From positions 75,815,960 through 75,879,959 of the forward strand of contig NC_092345.1 of NCBI RefSeq assembly GCF_963676685.1: a stretch of DNA of 64,000 nucleotides. Reading direction: 5' to 3'. Below the pieces are notes generated by a model. That model worked only from the letters and a program-made list of their open reading frames with translations, did no database searches and was not told the DNA's origin. Both the position numbers and the translations under genes were made by a program. Shown here piece after piece: positions 33,991 to 43,894 of this stretch. The stretch's first letter is position 1, and each line of letters begins with the position of its first letter. Source of the DNA: Mytilus edulis. Lineage: Eukaryota > Mollusca > Bivalvia > Mytilida > Mytilidae.

Positions 33991-34576
33991 TAACAAAATA
34001 CATTACGTTGTAAGAGTTATCTCCCAAAACACTGTTTTTCTTGTGGCCACCTCTCCTTCGTAACCGTAAAAGATTTTATTTTACCAAATTGCTCGTTACA
34101 TATTTAGGATAAGAATATTCGTTTGAACCATAGCTCTATGGGGACTCCATATGAGAGTTATTCCCCCTTTTTCATTTGATTCAAGCGATATGCATTTTCA
34201 ACTGGTAAACCATAACTGATAGAGACCTAGGGTCTTCATGAGGTCATTGGTACTAAAAATAAAAATGAGGTCAATGTCAAAGGTCAAGGTCATATTATAA
34301 ATTTTGATTTTGGCTTATTTTCACTTCTTTTCAAATACTGTATGACATTTTGACAAATAATTTTTCATAAATTATTAGTTGCGACATGTCCTTACTTGTA
34401 TATTTTGGTTGAAAGGCTGCGCATACAATAAAAGGGAGTTTTTGTCCATCTTACATTTAAAATTGCGCGTCAAGTGGTAGTACTCATTAACCAAACATAT
34501 TAAAGACCTAGGATATTTTGATTCAAGGTCCATGGTTTGTGACCTTGAAATTGAGGTCAAGGTCATAGGTTAATAG

Positions 34577-34714
34577 TGTTAACTACTGTGTTTTCTATTA
34601 TTTTGTTTATATTATTTTCAGGTACATGTTACTTGGTGGGTTTAGTTTATACTTTAGTAAAGACATTAGAATAGACAATAGAATTATATTGAAGCCATAA
34701 ATAGCCAATCAACA
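34577..34714 (+). repeat. 5' LTR of the copia element
   Basis: It is 138 bp, runs from TGTTAACTACTG to CCAATCAACA, and is identical to 39270-39407. It contains AT-rich TATTATTTTGTTTATATTAT near its middle, a possible promoter region. Confidence 0.97.
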
Positions 34715-34715
34715 G

Positions 34716-34726
34716 TGGTAGCAGAG
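34716..34726 (+). promoter_or_regulatory. Primer binding site for initiator tRNA-Met
   Basis: TGGTAGCAGAG begins one base after the 5' LTR. It is complementary to the 3' end of animal initiator tRNA-Met (…CTCTGCTACCA), the standard minus-strand primer of many copia-type elements. Confidence 0.85.
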
Positions 34727-34735
34727 CTTATAAAG

Positions 34736-37700
34736 ATGGCAACAGCACCTAGTTACAAGAACCCACCAGGTTTGACCAAAGATAAAAGTTATCAACAATG
34801 GAAAAATGAAGTTAAAATGTGGCAACTCGTGACAGATCTTGACAAGAAGAAGAGAGGTTTGGCTTTAGCTTTGTCGCTACAAGGAAAACCAAGGGAAGTA
34901 GCCCTAGAAGTAGATCCCACTGATTTAAATGTTGATGAAGGAGTAGATAAGCTGATAACTGAGTTGGACAAGCTTTTTGAGAAGGATAAAATAGATCAGG
35001 CTTATGCTGCATATACTGTATTTGATAAGTTCCACAGAATAGATGATGTAAGCATGTCTGATTATATCATTGAGTTTGAGCAGAGATACAATAAATGTAA
35101 GAAATATGAAATGGTACTCCCAGATGCAATTCTAGCTTTTAAACTTCTTGACAATGCTGGGTTAAGTCAAAGTAATCGTCAGCTGGCATTAACTGCATGT
35201 TCTGACCTTAAATTCGACACAATGAAATCTGCTTTGAATAGGATATTTGCATCAAAATCTCAAAATTTTCCTGGAGAACAAGACTCTGTTGTAACTGTTA
35301 AAGAAGAATCAGCTTTTGTCAGTGATGGGTATTATCAGAGAGGTCGAAGTTCAAGAAGAAATTTTCCTCGTAATCGAGCTGATAGATCAACCAACTCTAG
35401 TAGACTTAAGACTAAAATGAATCCAGTCTTTAATGGAAATGTCTCAAGATGTAAAATATGTGATTCCAAATTTCATTGGGTCAAGGATTGTCCTCACAAG
35501 CAGCTAGATGTGAATTTAACAGAACATGAGAGTGATGAGTTAAATGAAATTGTAAATATAACATTATTTACCTCTGCACAAGAATTTAAGCCTCTAACAG
35601 TGTTTGTCGCAGAAGCCTACAATGCTGCAGTTATTGATACTGCATGTTCCAAGACAGTGTGTGGTTCTAAATGGTTATACGAATTTGTAGAATCACTTGA
35701 TCCAGGACTTGATCAACTTACTTGTAATGAAAGTCATGTACCATTCAAATTTGGTGATGGACAAACAGTATATTCATATCAGAAAGTGAAAATTCCAGCA
35801 CTTATTGGATCAGTTAAGTGCTCAATTGAAACAGAAGTGGTGGATTGTGAAATACCGTTATTGTTAAGTAAAACCTCTCTGAAAAGAGCAAGCACTATCC
35901 TAGATCTCAGAAATGACAAGGTTACCATGTTTGGACAATTAGTGGATGTAAACCTAACTTCAAGTGGTCATTACTGTATCAACATTAAAGACAAGCAATT
36001 CACAAACAGAAATAAGAATGAGAGTGAGGAGGTTTTGATCATTGACACAAAATTATCTTTTAAGAAGAAAAAGGAGATTCTTTTAAAGTTGCATAAGCAG
36101 TTTGGACATGCATCATCAGATAAACTTTTATCCCTGTTGCAAAGTACTGGTTCTGTTGATTCTGAAACAAAGACCATTCTTAAAGATATCTGCACAAAGT
36201 GTTTAATTTGCCATAAGTTCAAGCATCCAAAAGCTAAACCAGTGGTTGCCTTTTCACATGCAAATGATTTCAATCAAATTGTGGCAATGGATCTTCATGA
36301 AATTGACCATAACTTTTATTATCTACATGTTATTGACTTATTTAGCAGATTGAGTGCAGCTGCAATCATCAGAAGCAAGGACTCTAAAGTCATTGTAGAT
36401 AAGTTCATGCAGATATGGGTTGGTGTTTATGGTGCACCTGAAGTTGGTGTTTACACAGATAATGGAGGTGAATTTAATTCACAGATATTTAGAGACATGG
36501 CAGAAAACTTGAACATGTCAGTTAAAACAACAGCAGGATATAGTCCTTGGTCCAATGGTGTAGTGGAAAGACACAACGCAACGCTTACAGAAACAATCAA
36601 TAAAATGAGAGAAAGCTCTAACCTTTCATGGGAGACTTCCGTCAGTTGGGCAGTTCATGCTAAGAACAGTTTGTTGAATGTCTATGGATACAGTCCATAT
36701 CAAATAGTTTTTGGAAGGAACCCAAACATGCCATCGTCTATAGTTAACAAGCCTCCTGCATTAGAAGGTACAACAATTAGTAATGTTATGGGAAAGCATT
36801 TAGTTGGCTTACATGAAGCTAGAAAAGCATTTATTGCCGCAGAATCCTCTGAGAAAGTAAGAAGGGCACTACGTAAGCAAATCCGGCCTTCAGGAGAAAA
36901 ATTCAAAAATGGTGACAAAGTTTTCTTCCTACGAGACAATCAGTGGAAAGGACCAGGCTGGGTAATTGGTCAAGATAACGTAGTTGTGTTTGTAAGATAT
37001 GGAGGTACATATGTGCGTGTACATGAAAGTAGAATAAAAAGAGACATTGATGTTGAAAGAAAACAAAAGATTATTCATAAGCATACAGCAAAGTCAACTC
37101 CTGTGCGTAAGCCTCAAGCTGCAACATATAACAACACTGAACCAGATCATGACTTAGTATACTATGAGAGTGACGATGAAGAGCCTCATCAAAATGATAC
37201 TGAGAATGATGAAAATCAAGAAAATGTTGAAGAATCTGCAGACGAAAGTGCTGATCAAGATGATAGTCATGCTGGTAGCTTGAATGGTAGTTTGAATGGT
37301 GAAGATGGTCCTGAGTCTGAAGGGAGAGACAGTTTTGATTTGGAAAATCAGGCAGATAATGATATACATGAGGAAAGTATGGAACATAATCCTGAGTCCC
37401 AGGAAAATGATTGTATGAAATTAAAGAAGGATCAGATAGTGAATTTTAAAATCCCTGGTGAAAATGACACAAGAGAAGCAATAATTTTAGGCAGGGCAGG
37501 AAAGGCTACAACTGTTAAAAAGAGCTGGTATAATATAGAATACAATCAGCCAGAAAATATGAGAGGTGATCAGATATCAATTGATCTAAGAACAGTCAAT
37601 GATTTGAAAGTTGTTAACCAGTCAGATGACTTGAATGAAGATGTACTTTTAAGTGATATTGATTTTACTGAGGCTAGAGAGGCAGAACTGGATAACTGGA

Positions 37701-39133
37701 GAAAGCACAATGTTTTTGAAGAAGTTGAAGACAATGGTCAAAACTGTATTTCAACAAGATGGGTTTATACTATGAAAGAATTAGAGAACGAATTTCATAG
37801 AAAAGCTAGATTGGTAGCAAAAGGTTTTGAAGAAGACAGTCTAGATGAGATACCAAAGAATTCACCAACATGTGAAAAGCAGTCTCTACGACTAATTTTA
37901 TCAATTATTGCTAGTAAAAGATGGTCAATTAATTCTGTGGACATTAAAACTGCTTTTCTTCAAGGAGAGAAAATGCAAAGAGAAGTCTACTTGAGACCTC
38001 CTAAAGAAGTTAAAGCAACTGGTAAAGTCTGGCGCCTTAACAAATGTGTATATGGTCTTGTTGATGCATCCTTAAAGTGGTATGAAAAAGTTAAAGCAAC
38101 ATTGCTAGATTGTGGAGGAACAGTGTCCAAAATTGATTCAGCAGTTTTTTATTGGTATAATGAAAAAGGTTTGACTGGTGTCCTAGCAGTTCATGTAGAT
38201 GACTTTCTTTGGGCAGGATCCAGTACCTTTGAGAAAAGTGTTGTGTCCAGAATTAGGGATATGTTCAAGGTAGGGAAAGAATCCTGTGAGTCTTTCAAAT
38301 ATTTAGGTCTTGACCTCAGCCAAGAAAATGAAACTATTGTTCTCAGCCAGCAAGACTATGTCAGAATGTTAAAGACGGTTTTAATAGATAAAGACAGAGT
38401 TAAAACATCTCCTCTTTCATCATCAGAACAGACACTATTGAGGTCAAAAATAGGACAATTATTATGGTTAGCAAGACAAACACGTCCAGACATTGCGTTT
38501 GATGTTGCTGCTATTTCATCAAAAATTAAGTCTAGCACTATTGAAGATCTAAAGAAAGTCAATAAAATAATTAGGAAGGTGCAAAACGATCCCGTTTCAC
38601 TGCAATTCCAGAATCTTGGACATGATGTGAAATTTATTTTGTTCAGTGATGCATCATTTGGAAATCTTCCAGATGGTGGAAGTCAGGGTGGTTATGTTGT
38701 GTTTTTGATGGGCGATGATGGTAAAGTGAACCCAATCACTTGGCAGTCTAAGAAATTAAGAAGAGTTGTACGTAGTACTTTAGCAAGTGAAGCCTTGGCC
38801 TTAGCTGATGGTGTGGACTGTGTTATATCTTTAGCAGCTCTGTTTAAGGAATTAATGCATAATGAGAACGATTTGATGCATACTCCAGTAGATTGTTTCG
38901 TTGACAACAAAGACCTTTATCATGCAATATACTCTGATAAACCTGTTGGAGAAAAGAGATTGAGGGTGGAGATCAATGCAATAAAGCAATTACTTCAAGA
39001 TGGAGAGCTTAAAGAAGTAAAATGGATTCAGACAAATGAACAAATCGCCAATGTTCTTACAAAGCATGGTGCTTCTGGACAAGACATTTTACGTTGTTTT
39101 GAAAAAGGACTTTTGAATTCAAGCCTTTTGTAA
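34736..39133 (+). CDS. Copia gag-pol polyprotein
   Basis: The frame has 1465 codons. The ATG at 34736 is preferred because the open frame further upstream lies in the primer site and has no ATG. Domains in order: a gag-like N-terminus; a CCHC zinc knuckle (CKICDSKFHWVKDC) at about 239-252; a retropepsin-like active site DTACS at 301, where most copia elements have D-S/T-G; the HHCC finger of integrase from about 453; the integrase core with Asp519, Asp575 and Glu611, a perfect DD35E spacing; reverse transcriptase with VDIKTAFLQG at about 1068 and the catalytic HVDDF at 1154-1156; RNase H with Asp1305, Glu1352 and Asp1390. An acidic stretch near 790-880 links integrase to reverse transcriptase. 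The protein would make the particle, copy the RNA and integrate the DNA. No envelope-like gene is present. Confidence 0.96.
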   Translation: MATAPSYKNPPGLTKDKSYQQWKNEVKMWQLVTDLDKKKRGLALALSLQGKPREVALEVDPTDLNVDEGVDKLITELDKLFEKDKIDQAYAAYTVFDKFHRIDDVSMSDYIIEFEQRYNKCKKYEMVLPDAILAFKLLDNAGLSQSNRQLALTACSDLKFDTMKSALNRIFASKSQNFPGEQDSVVTVKEESAFVSDGYYQRGRSSRRNFPRNRADRSTNSSRLKTKMNPVFNGNVSRCKICDSKFHWVKDCPHKQLDVNLTEHESDELNEIVNITLFTSAQEFKPLTVFVAEAYNAAVIDTACSKTVCGSKWLYEFVESLDPGLDQLTCNESHVPFKFGDGQTVYSYQKVKIPALIGSVKCSIETEVVDCEIPLLLSKTSLKRASTILDLRNDKVTMFGQLVDVNLTSSGHYCINIKDKQFTNRNKNESEEVLIIDTKLSFKKKKEILLKLHKQFGHASSDKLLSLLQSTGSVDSETKTILKDICTKCLICHKFKHPKAKPVVAFSHANDFNQIVAMDLHEIDHNFYYLHVIDLFSRLSAAAIIRSKDSKVIVDKFMQIWVGVYGAPEVGVYTDNGGEFNSQIFRDMAENLNMSVKTTAGYSPWSNGVVERHNATLTETINKMRESSNLSWETSVSWAVHAKNSLLNVYGYSPYQIVFGRNPNMPSSIVNKPPALEGTTISNVMGKHLVGLHEARKAFIAAESSEKVRRALRKQIRPSGEKFKNGDKVFFLRDNQWKGPGWVIGQDNVVVFVRYGGTYVRVHESRIKRDIDVERKQKIIHKHTAKSTPVRKPQAATYNNTEPDHDLVYYESDDEEPHQNDTENDENQENVEESADESADQDDSHAGSLNGSLNGEDGPESEGRDSFDLENQADNDIHEESMEHNPESQENDCMKLKKDQIVNFKIPGENDTREAIILGRAGKATTVKKSWYNIEYNQPENMRGDQISIDLRTVNDLKVVNQSDDLNEDVLLSDIDFTEAREAELDNWRKHNVFEEVEDNGQNCISTRWVYTMKELENEFHRKARLVAKGFEEDSLDEIPKNSPTCEKQSLRLILSIIASKRWSINSVDIKTAFLQGEKMQREVYLRPPKEVKATGKVWRLNKCVYGLVDASLKWYEKVKATLLDCGGTVSKIDSAVFYWYNEKGLTGVLAVHVDDFLWAGSSTFEKSVVSRIRDMFKVGKESCESFKYLGLDLSQENETIVLSQQDYVRMLKTVLIDKDRVKTSPLSSSEQTLLRSKIGQLLWLARQTRPDIAFDVAAISSKIKSSTIEDLKKVNKIIRKVQNDPVSLQFQNLGHDVKFILFSDASFGNLPDGGSQGGYVVFLMGDDGKVNPITWQSKKLRRVVRSTLASEALALADGVDCVISLAALFKELMHNENDLMHTPVDCFVDNKDLYHAIYSDKPVGEKRLRVEINAIKQLLQDGELKEVKWIQTNEQIANVLTKHGASGQDILRCFEKGLLNSSLL

Positions 39134-39249
39134 TTAGTGCAACTGACAATAAAAAAAAAAAGGAGAAGAATGATCAGATGAATACTTGATACTATGACAT
39201 TTTAATTGCCTTCATTTTCATTTTTATTTGGACATTAACATTTCTAGTG

Positions 39250-39263
39250 AAAAGAGAAAAGGA
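39250..39263 (+). promoter_or_regulatory. Polypurine tract of the copia element
   Basis: AAAAGAGAAAAGGA lies just before the 3' LTR, where plus-strand priming occurs. Six bases separate it from the LTR start. Confidence 0.7.
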
Positions 39264-39269
39264 TTAGAT

Positions 39270-39407
39270 TGTTAACTACTGTGTTTTCTATTATTTTGTT
39301 TATATTATTTTCAGGTACATGTTACTTGGTGGGTTTAGTTTATACTTTAGTAAAGACATTAGAATAGACAATAGAATTATATTGAAGCCATAAATAGCCA
39401 ATCAACA
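39270..39407 (+). repeat. 3' LTR of the copia element
   Basis: It matches 34577-34714 base for base and is followed by the AATAG target copy. Confidence 0.97.
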
Positions 39408-39574
39408 AATAGGACGTCATAAAGCCATAGGAACTAACATTTTAAACTGATTTTTCATATTTCAATATAAAAATAGATCTTTTCTAGTGGAAAGACTTCA
39501 ATTGTTCTCTGAACAATTTGTTTTTAATTTACTTCATATTTTGTGGGAGAAAGGGGTTCAGACTATGTGGTATC

Positions 39575-40282
39575 AGGTCTGTTTGCGCCCAATACACTTT
39601 CGCACCTCGCACGTTCACACCCAAGGTCCGTTCGCACTCTACTCATTCGCGCCCAATTTTAATTCAAATTCAAGTTGAATAATTGGAAAATCATGATTGT
39701 TGTTTTAAATTGCTTTGGTGTAAATACTGAATGTATTTATAGCTTGGTATGAGTAAAACATTGAAGATTTTAAAGGAAAAACACAAAAGATAATTGTTTT
39801 TAAGCCCTTTGATCTGAAACAACGAAACAATAAAATATAGGAACCAAAATATAGCAATCCACTATTATAACCAAAACATGATAAAATTTATTCAACACAC
39901 AGAGAAAAAAAATAGTCAGAATCTCACTTCATTATGAAAGAGGTCAATGAAACAAAGTATAGCAATACACTAACCAAAACATGATTAAGAGTTATTCAAC
40001 GCTAAATAAAACGTTGACAAAATACCACTTTATTTAGAAAGGATTATTATTATCTTTAACAATACGCTATCCAAAACATGATTAAGATTTATTCAACACA
40101 AAAAAAAATGCTGTCTCACTTTATTTTGAGACAATGACAACAATTATACTTATAAGAAAACACTTGCTAACAGAGTTATTAAACACAAAACCAATTAAGA
40201 TTAGTTGCGAACATGTAGGGTGTGAAAGTGAAAGGGGGCGAACATGAGTTGGCGCAAACGTGAATGGGCGCGAACGGACCCG
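39575..40282. repeat. Element with GTTCGCGCCCA-type inverted ends
   Basis: The left part has TTTGCGCCCAATACAC, TTCGCACCTCGCACG and ATTCGCGCCCAA. The right part has the inverted counterparts (GGGGGCGAACATGAG, TGGGCGCGAACGGACCC). The centre is AT-rich with repeated ACTAACCAAAACATGAT-like words. The target duplication is not clear. Confidence 0.6.
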
Positions 40283-40499
40283 GATTCAGCCTATGTACCA
40301 GTGAGAAATATAGAAGCCTTTCTACGGTATTTATTTGTACAATTCAGGTAGTCTTGACCTATTCATTTGTCTTTAAAACCAGCCAGTTGGCACCTTCACT
40401 TCACACACACACATATACGAATATCAATTATATGCTTACGAGACATGTTGCATTGTTAAACTAATTACGGTATGTGAAAATCCAGACTTGCATAAAAAC

Positions 40500-40735
40500 T
40501 ATCCCAATATTAGAGACAGTGGCGTCATTTTTCTTCAGAGCTTTCAGCTCTTTGATTAATGATTATTTGATTATTAAGCCAAATATTTTATGATTATTTG
40601 ATTACCTAGGACTGTATTTTTAGTTTATGATTATTTGATTACTAAAGATAAGCAAATATTTAATGATTACGTGATTATATTGGCAAAAAAATGGTGATTA
40701 TGTGATTACTAGGACCCCCCCATGAGGGGCCTCGC
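40500..40735 (-). repeat. Dispersed repeat of GATTATTTGATTA words
   Basis: The words GATTATTTGATTA, GATTACGTGATTA and GATTATGTGATTA recur, ending CATGAGGGGCCTCGCAGATT. An inverted fragment of the same repeat lies at 32095-32150. Confidence 0.6.
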
Positions 40736-41009
40736 AGATTAGCGAAACGATGTCAGATGGTGATAAATGTTGGCCTGTACTACATGTATCTATAGAGAAA
40801 CTTGTACATGGAGATAACTGGACTTTTCCTTGAAGAATTCAAATCCTTGACAGGTTTAACGTGTCAAAGTAACAATTAATGTGTTATCATTAAACATGTT
40901 ATACACACAGCAACCTAAGATTGTCATAATGTACAGTCTTATAGGTACCAGTCTCTTAGGTACCAGTTTGCTTATAAAGCTGAGTTTTGTTTTAATTTGT
41001 TTGTTTATT

Positions 41010-41365
41010 TAAGAATTGAATGCTTCTTTTTGTAAATTTATTGGGGTGTAAAAGCGTTGACCGAAGTACATTTTGTATGAAGCGCGGAAGCGCTTCATTC
41101 TAAAAATGTACGCACGGTCAACGCTTTTACAACCCTATAAAGTTACAAAAAGAAGCATTCAATACTTATAATTACATTTTTTTTAGCTATGATCATGAAA
41201 AAACGAATTTTATATATTTTATTATTTAATTCACCTGTGCACTTTATTGTTGGAGCACGTGTTATCATGAGTGAAAAGTTGTATTGATACGGAATAACAC
41301 GTGATGTGCAGTTAGCCAATCAGAACAAAATATTATAATGAAACATACATCTAATGTAATTATTT
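41010..41365 (+). repeat. Dispersed fold-back repeat, copy 2
   Basis: Direct counterpart of 33620-33990, with the same inner palindrome TGTAAAAGCGTTGACC. It is diverged by small indels, such as loss of one GCGTAA unit in the loop. Confidence 0.8.
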
Positions 41366-42114
41366 GTACTTGTTGTACCTGTTTAGTTATTTTATCGTAT
41401 ATCCGTCGTAAAGGAGAGGGTGACAATACTTTCATTAGACAGCAACATTTATTTTAATTTGTTTTGCATCAGACGAGACGACGTCTGAGGGTTATATATA
41501 GAAATTTCATCACTAAAACTTCTAAAGAGTGTAAAATAAGTGGGACTTTTAGAGCTAATTATTCACGTATGATGTGATTATATCTTAATGGTTATTGTAC
41601 TTCAGTTATTTTCGACAATTAATTCATTTCGGAATACAAATTTAACTTGGGTAACCTGCAGTAATATTACATAATTTTGCAAGACTGTTTACTCCACCAA
41701 TTTGTCTTTATCACTTGTGAAGATTGTCATAGTTATATATATATACTTTAAAGCCAATTTGACAGATATTTAGATACATTTAATATGTATAAGTTCGTAC
41801 ATGAATTTTCCCCAAAGGATGTGTAAATAATTATGGATGGGTTGTTGTTTAATTTATAGTTTTACACGTTAATTTCTATTAGTTTTTGTATTTTTGATTT
41901 TATATAAATGTTACAATCTGAATCGACCTTGACGGACCTTTTTCACCGCCACAAGAATGCAAGATATTAGTTTTGTAAATATGATGAGTTGTTGACAAAA
42001 TCTAAAACGGTCTCTCTGATACAAGAAGGGAGAATTTTTACAGTATTTGCTATAATACAATGTTAAAATTACGCCACTTTAACAAAATTTGAAAATGTTC
42101 TTTAAACCTGTTAA

Positions 42115-42769
42115 AGGGTCATTAGACTGACATGTTAGATGCCATTTAGATAAAAAAAAATGTTTTTGTCTCAAACAGTAATTTAAGCGGCCAAAGTAAG
42201 ATCGAAAACATTGCAAGTGAATAATTCAACCTCAGTTGAATCCGTATTGATGTAACCCTAACTTGACCTTAATCTGAAGATTGGTTAGTATACTCATGGC
42301 CTTAGTGTGTTCAGAAACTAAAAAGAAAAGAAAATTGAAAAGTGAAACAAGTGATCCACCATAGAAAAAAAACCATTTCTTTGACCGATTTGGCCCACAA
42401 GAAATTATTTATATCCAGGTAAAAACCAGGATTTACATTTTTCAAATCCATGACATGAAATTTAACAGACCTCATAAGATCGTCAATTATACACAACTCC
42501 ACATGCTTTTCAGTCTATTTCATATTTATATTTATGCTTAAATCTGGTCGAATGACTATCGGCAATCTTCGGAGGTAACCTTGGAGGTTAATTAGATGGC
42601 GTCTCGTCTTAAATACGCACGAAATGCTGGTACGTTATATCTAGTCCATGCATTGTTAATTGTTTCTTTTAGACTTTTTGTAATTTGGATTTACATTTAA
42701 GTATGTTATTAATCAAATATGAGAATTTAAGCCAAATCGGTGATCATCAGTTTGACAGCTAATGTCCCT
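42115..42769. mobile_element. Non-autonomous DNA element with TTAA target duplication
   Basis: The ends are AGGGTCATTAG and the inverse of AGGGACATTAGCTGTC. TTAA flanks both (42111-42114 and 42770-42773). The 655-bp interior has no transposase. A short ATG frame ending at a donor-like GTACGT near 42640 lies inside it and is explained by the element. Confidence 0.8.
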
Positions 42770-42924
42770 TTAAATTCAGAAGGAACTTAAATTTTACATA
42801 AAATGTCATAATTTCTTTTCTGTTCTATTTGAACATGTCTCCTTGAATTGAGAGTTGAAAATATCTCTTATTTGCAGTATAATGTATATACAAGGAGAAA
42901 AATACTACTAAATGAACTATGAGC

Positions 42925-43594
42925 CAGACCTGGGGTCAATTACATGTCAAAGTTGATATATTGAATATCAACTTTGTGTGAATATGATGCGTATTGACGA
43001 TCTTAAAAAATCAATGTAATTGTAATGTAATCAATTAATTACATTACAATTACAATTACATTGATATTTAAATGTAATTAATTATATCACAATTACATTG
43101 AATTTTAAATGTAATTAATTATATCACAATTACATTGATTTTCAAATGTATTTGATTACATTGCAATTACATTGCCAATGTAATTAATTACAATTCAATT
43201 AGTTTTATCCAAAGACATGTAAGAGCTATATGATCATTTAGAATAAAATCATGAAAATGACAACAGCTAGAATAGAATGAACTTATACATATACTGGTAC
43301 TTTCACTTTTAAACAACGGAAACATTTGAACAAGATTTGTTTAAGAATTAAACTTTCAACTTTATAATGTCATTGTTACATTTATTCGCAATTAGATTTT
43401 CAATGCTGATTATTTGAATGCATTTCTTATTTTTATAGAAAAACAATTTGTAAAGATTTATATACATATAAGGATCCAGATTGATATATTTCTTATTCTT
43501 AAGAATTTTTTCTTAAAATTTTACATTGAATTACTTTCAAAATTGTAATTAATTACAGCTAATTACAATAACATTTTTAATTACCCCAGGTCTG
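42925..43594. mobile_element. hAT-like MITE filled with TAATTACATT repeats
   Basis: The ends CAGACCTGGGGTCAATTAC and the inverse of CAGACCTGGGGTAATTAAA are flanked by perfect 8-bp copies CTATGAGC (42917-42924 and 43595-43602). The interior at 43010-43200 is an array of AATGTAATTAATTAC-like words that can pair with one another, and TAATTACA words recur near the right end. The 8-bp duplication with CAG ends fits hAT elements. Confidence 0.85.
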
Positions 43595-43894
43595 CTATGA
43601 GCATAGTTAAATTTAATGTAAGACAGGTAAAATTGAACAAGGTAAGCTTCAGTCCACACATTTGGTCACACATTATCAGTTATCAGTTTTTAGTTATCAG
43701 TTCAATAAGAATTTGACAAATAATGGCATTAATCATAAAACGGGTTCGGTTTACCTGATAACTTTTAGCCTTGTCAATTTGCACGCAGTTCGCTGGGAAG
43801 GTGATATTTTATGGAATCATTAGTCCGGAAAAAACATATTGTCATGTCGAAATATTTTGGCAAGTATTATTAATAAACTTGTCTCCCTTACAAC

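Larger units (their letters stand above)
34577..39407 (+). mobile_element. Complete Ty1/copia LTR retrotransposon
   Basis: The element is 4831 bp and flanked by AATAG at 34572-34576 and 39408-39412. It has two identical 138-bp LTRs starting TG and ending CA, a primer site, one open gag-pol frame and a purine tract. No stop or frameshift is seen, and zero LTR divergence implies a very recent insertion. The short LTRs, single frame and animal host suggest the GalEa-like copia group; that placement is inferred. It probably retains activity, since the catalytic residues of integrase, reverse transcriptase and RNase H are all present. Confidence 0.97.

Noticed and set aside
34715..34735. Upstream extension of the copia frame
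   Set aside because: It has no ATG and covers the primer site; the ATG at 34736 is the credible start.
42597..42633. Short ATG exon (MASRLKYAR…) with a donor-like GTACGT
   Set aside because: It lies inside a delimited TTAA element and no matching downstream exon was found.
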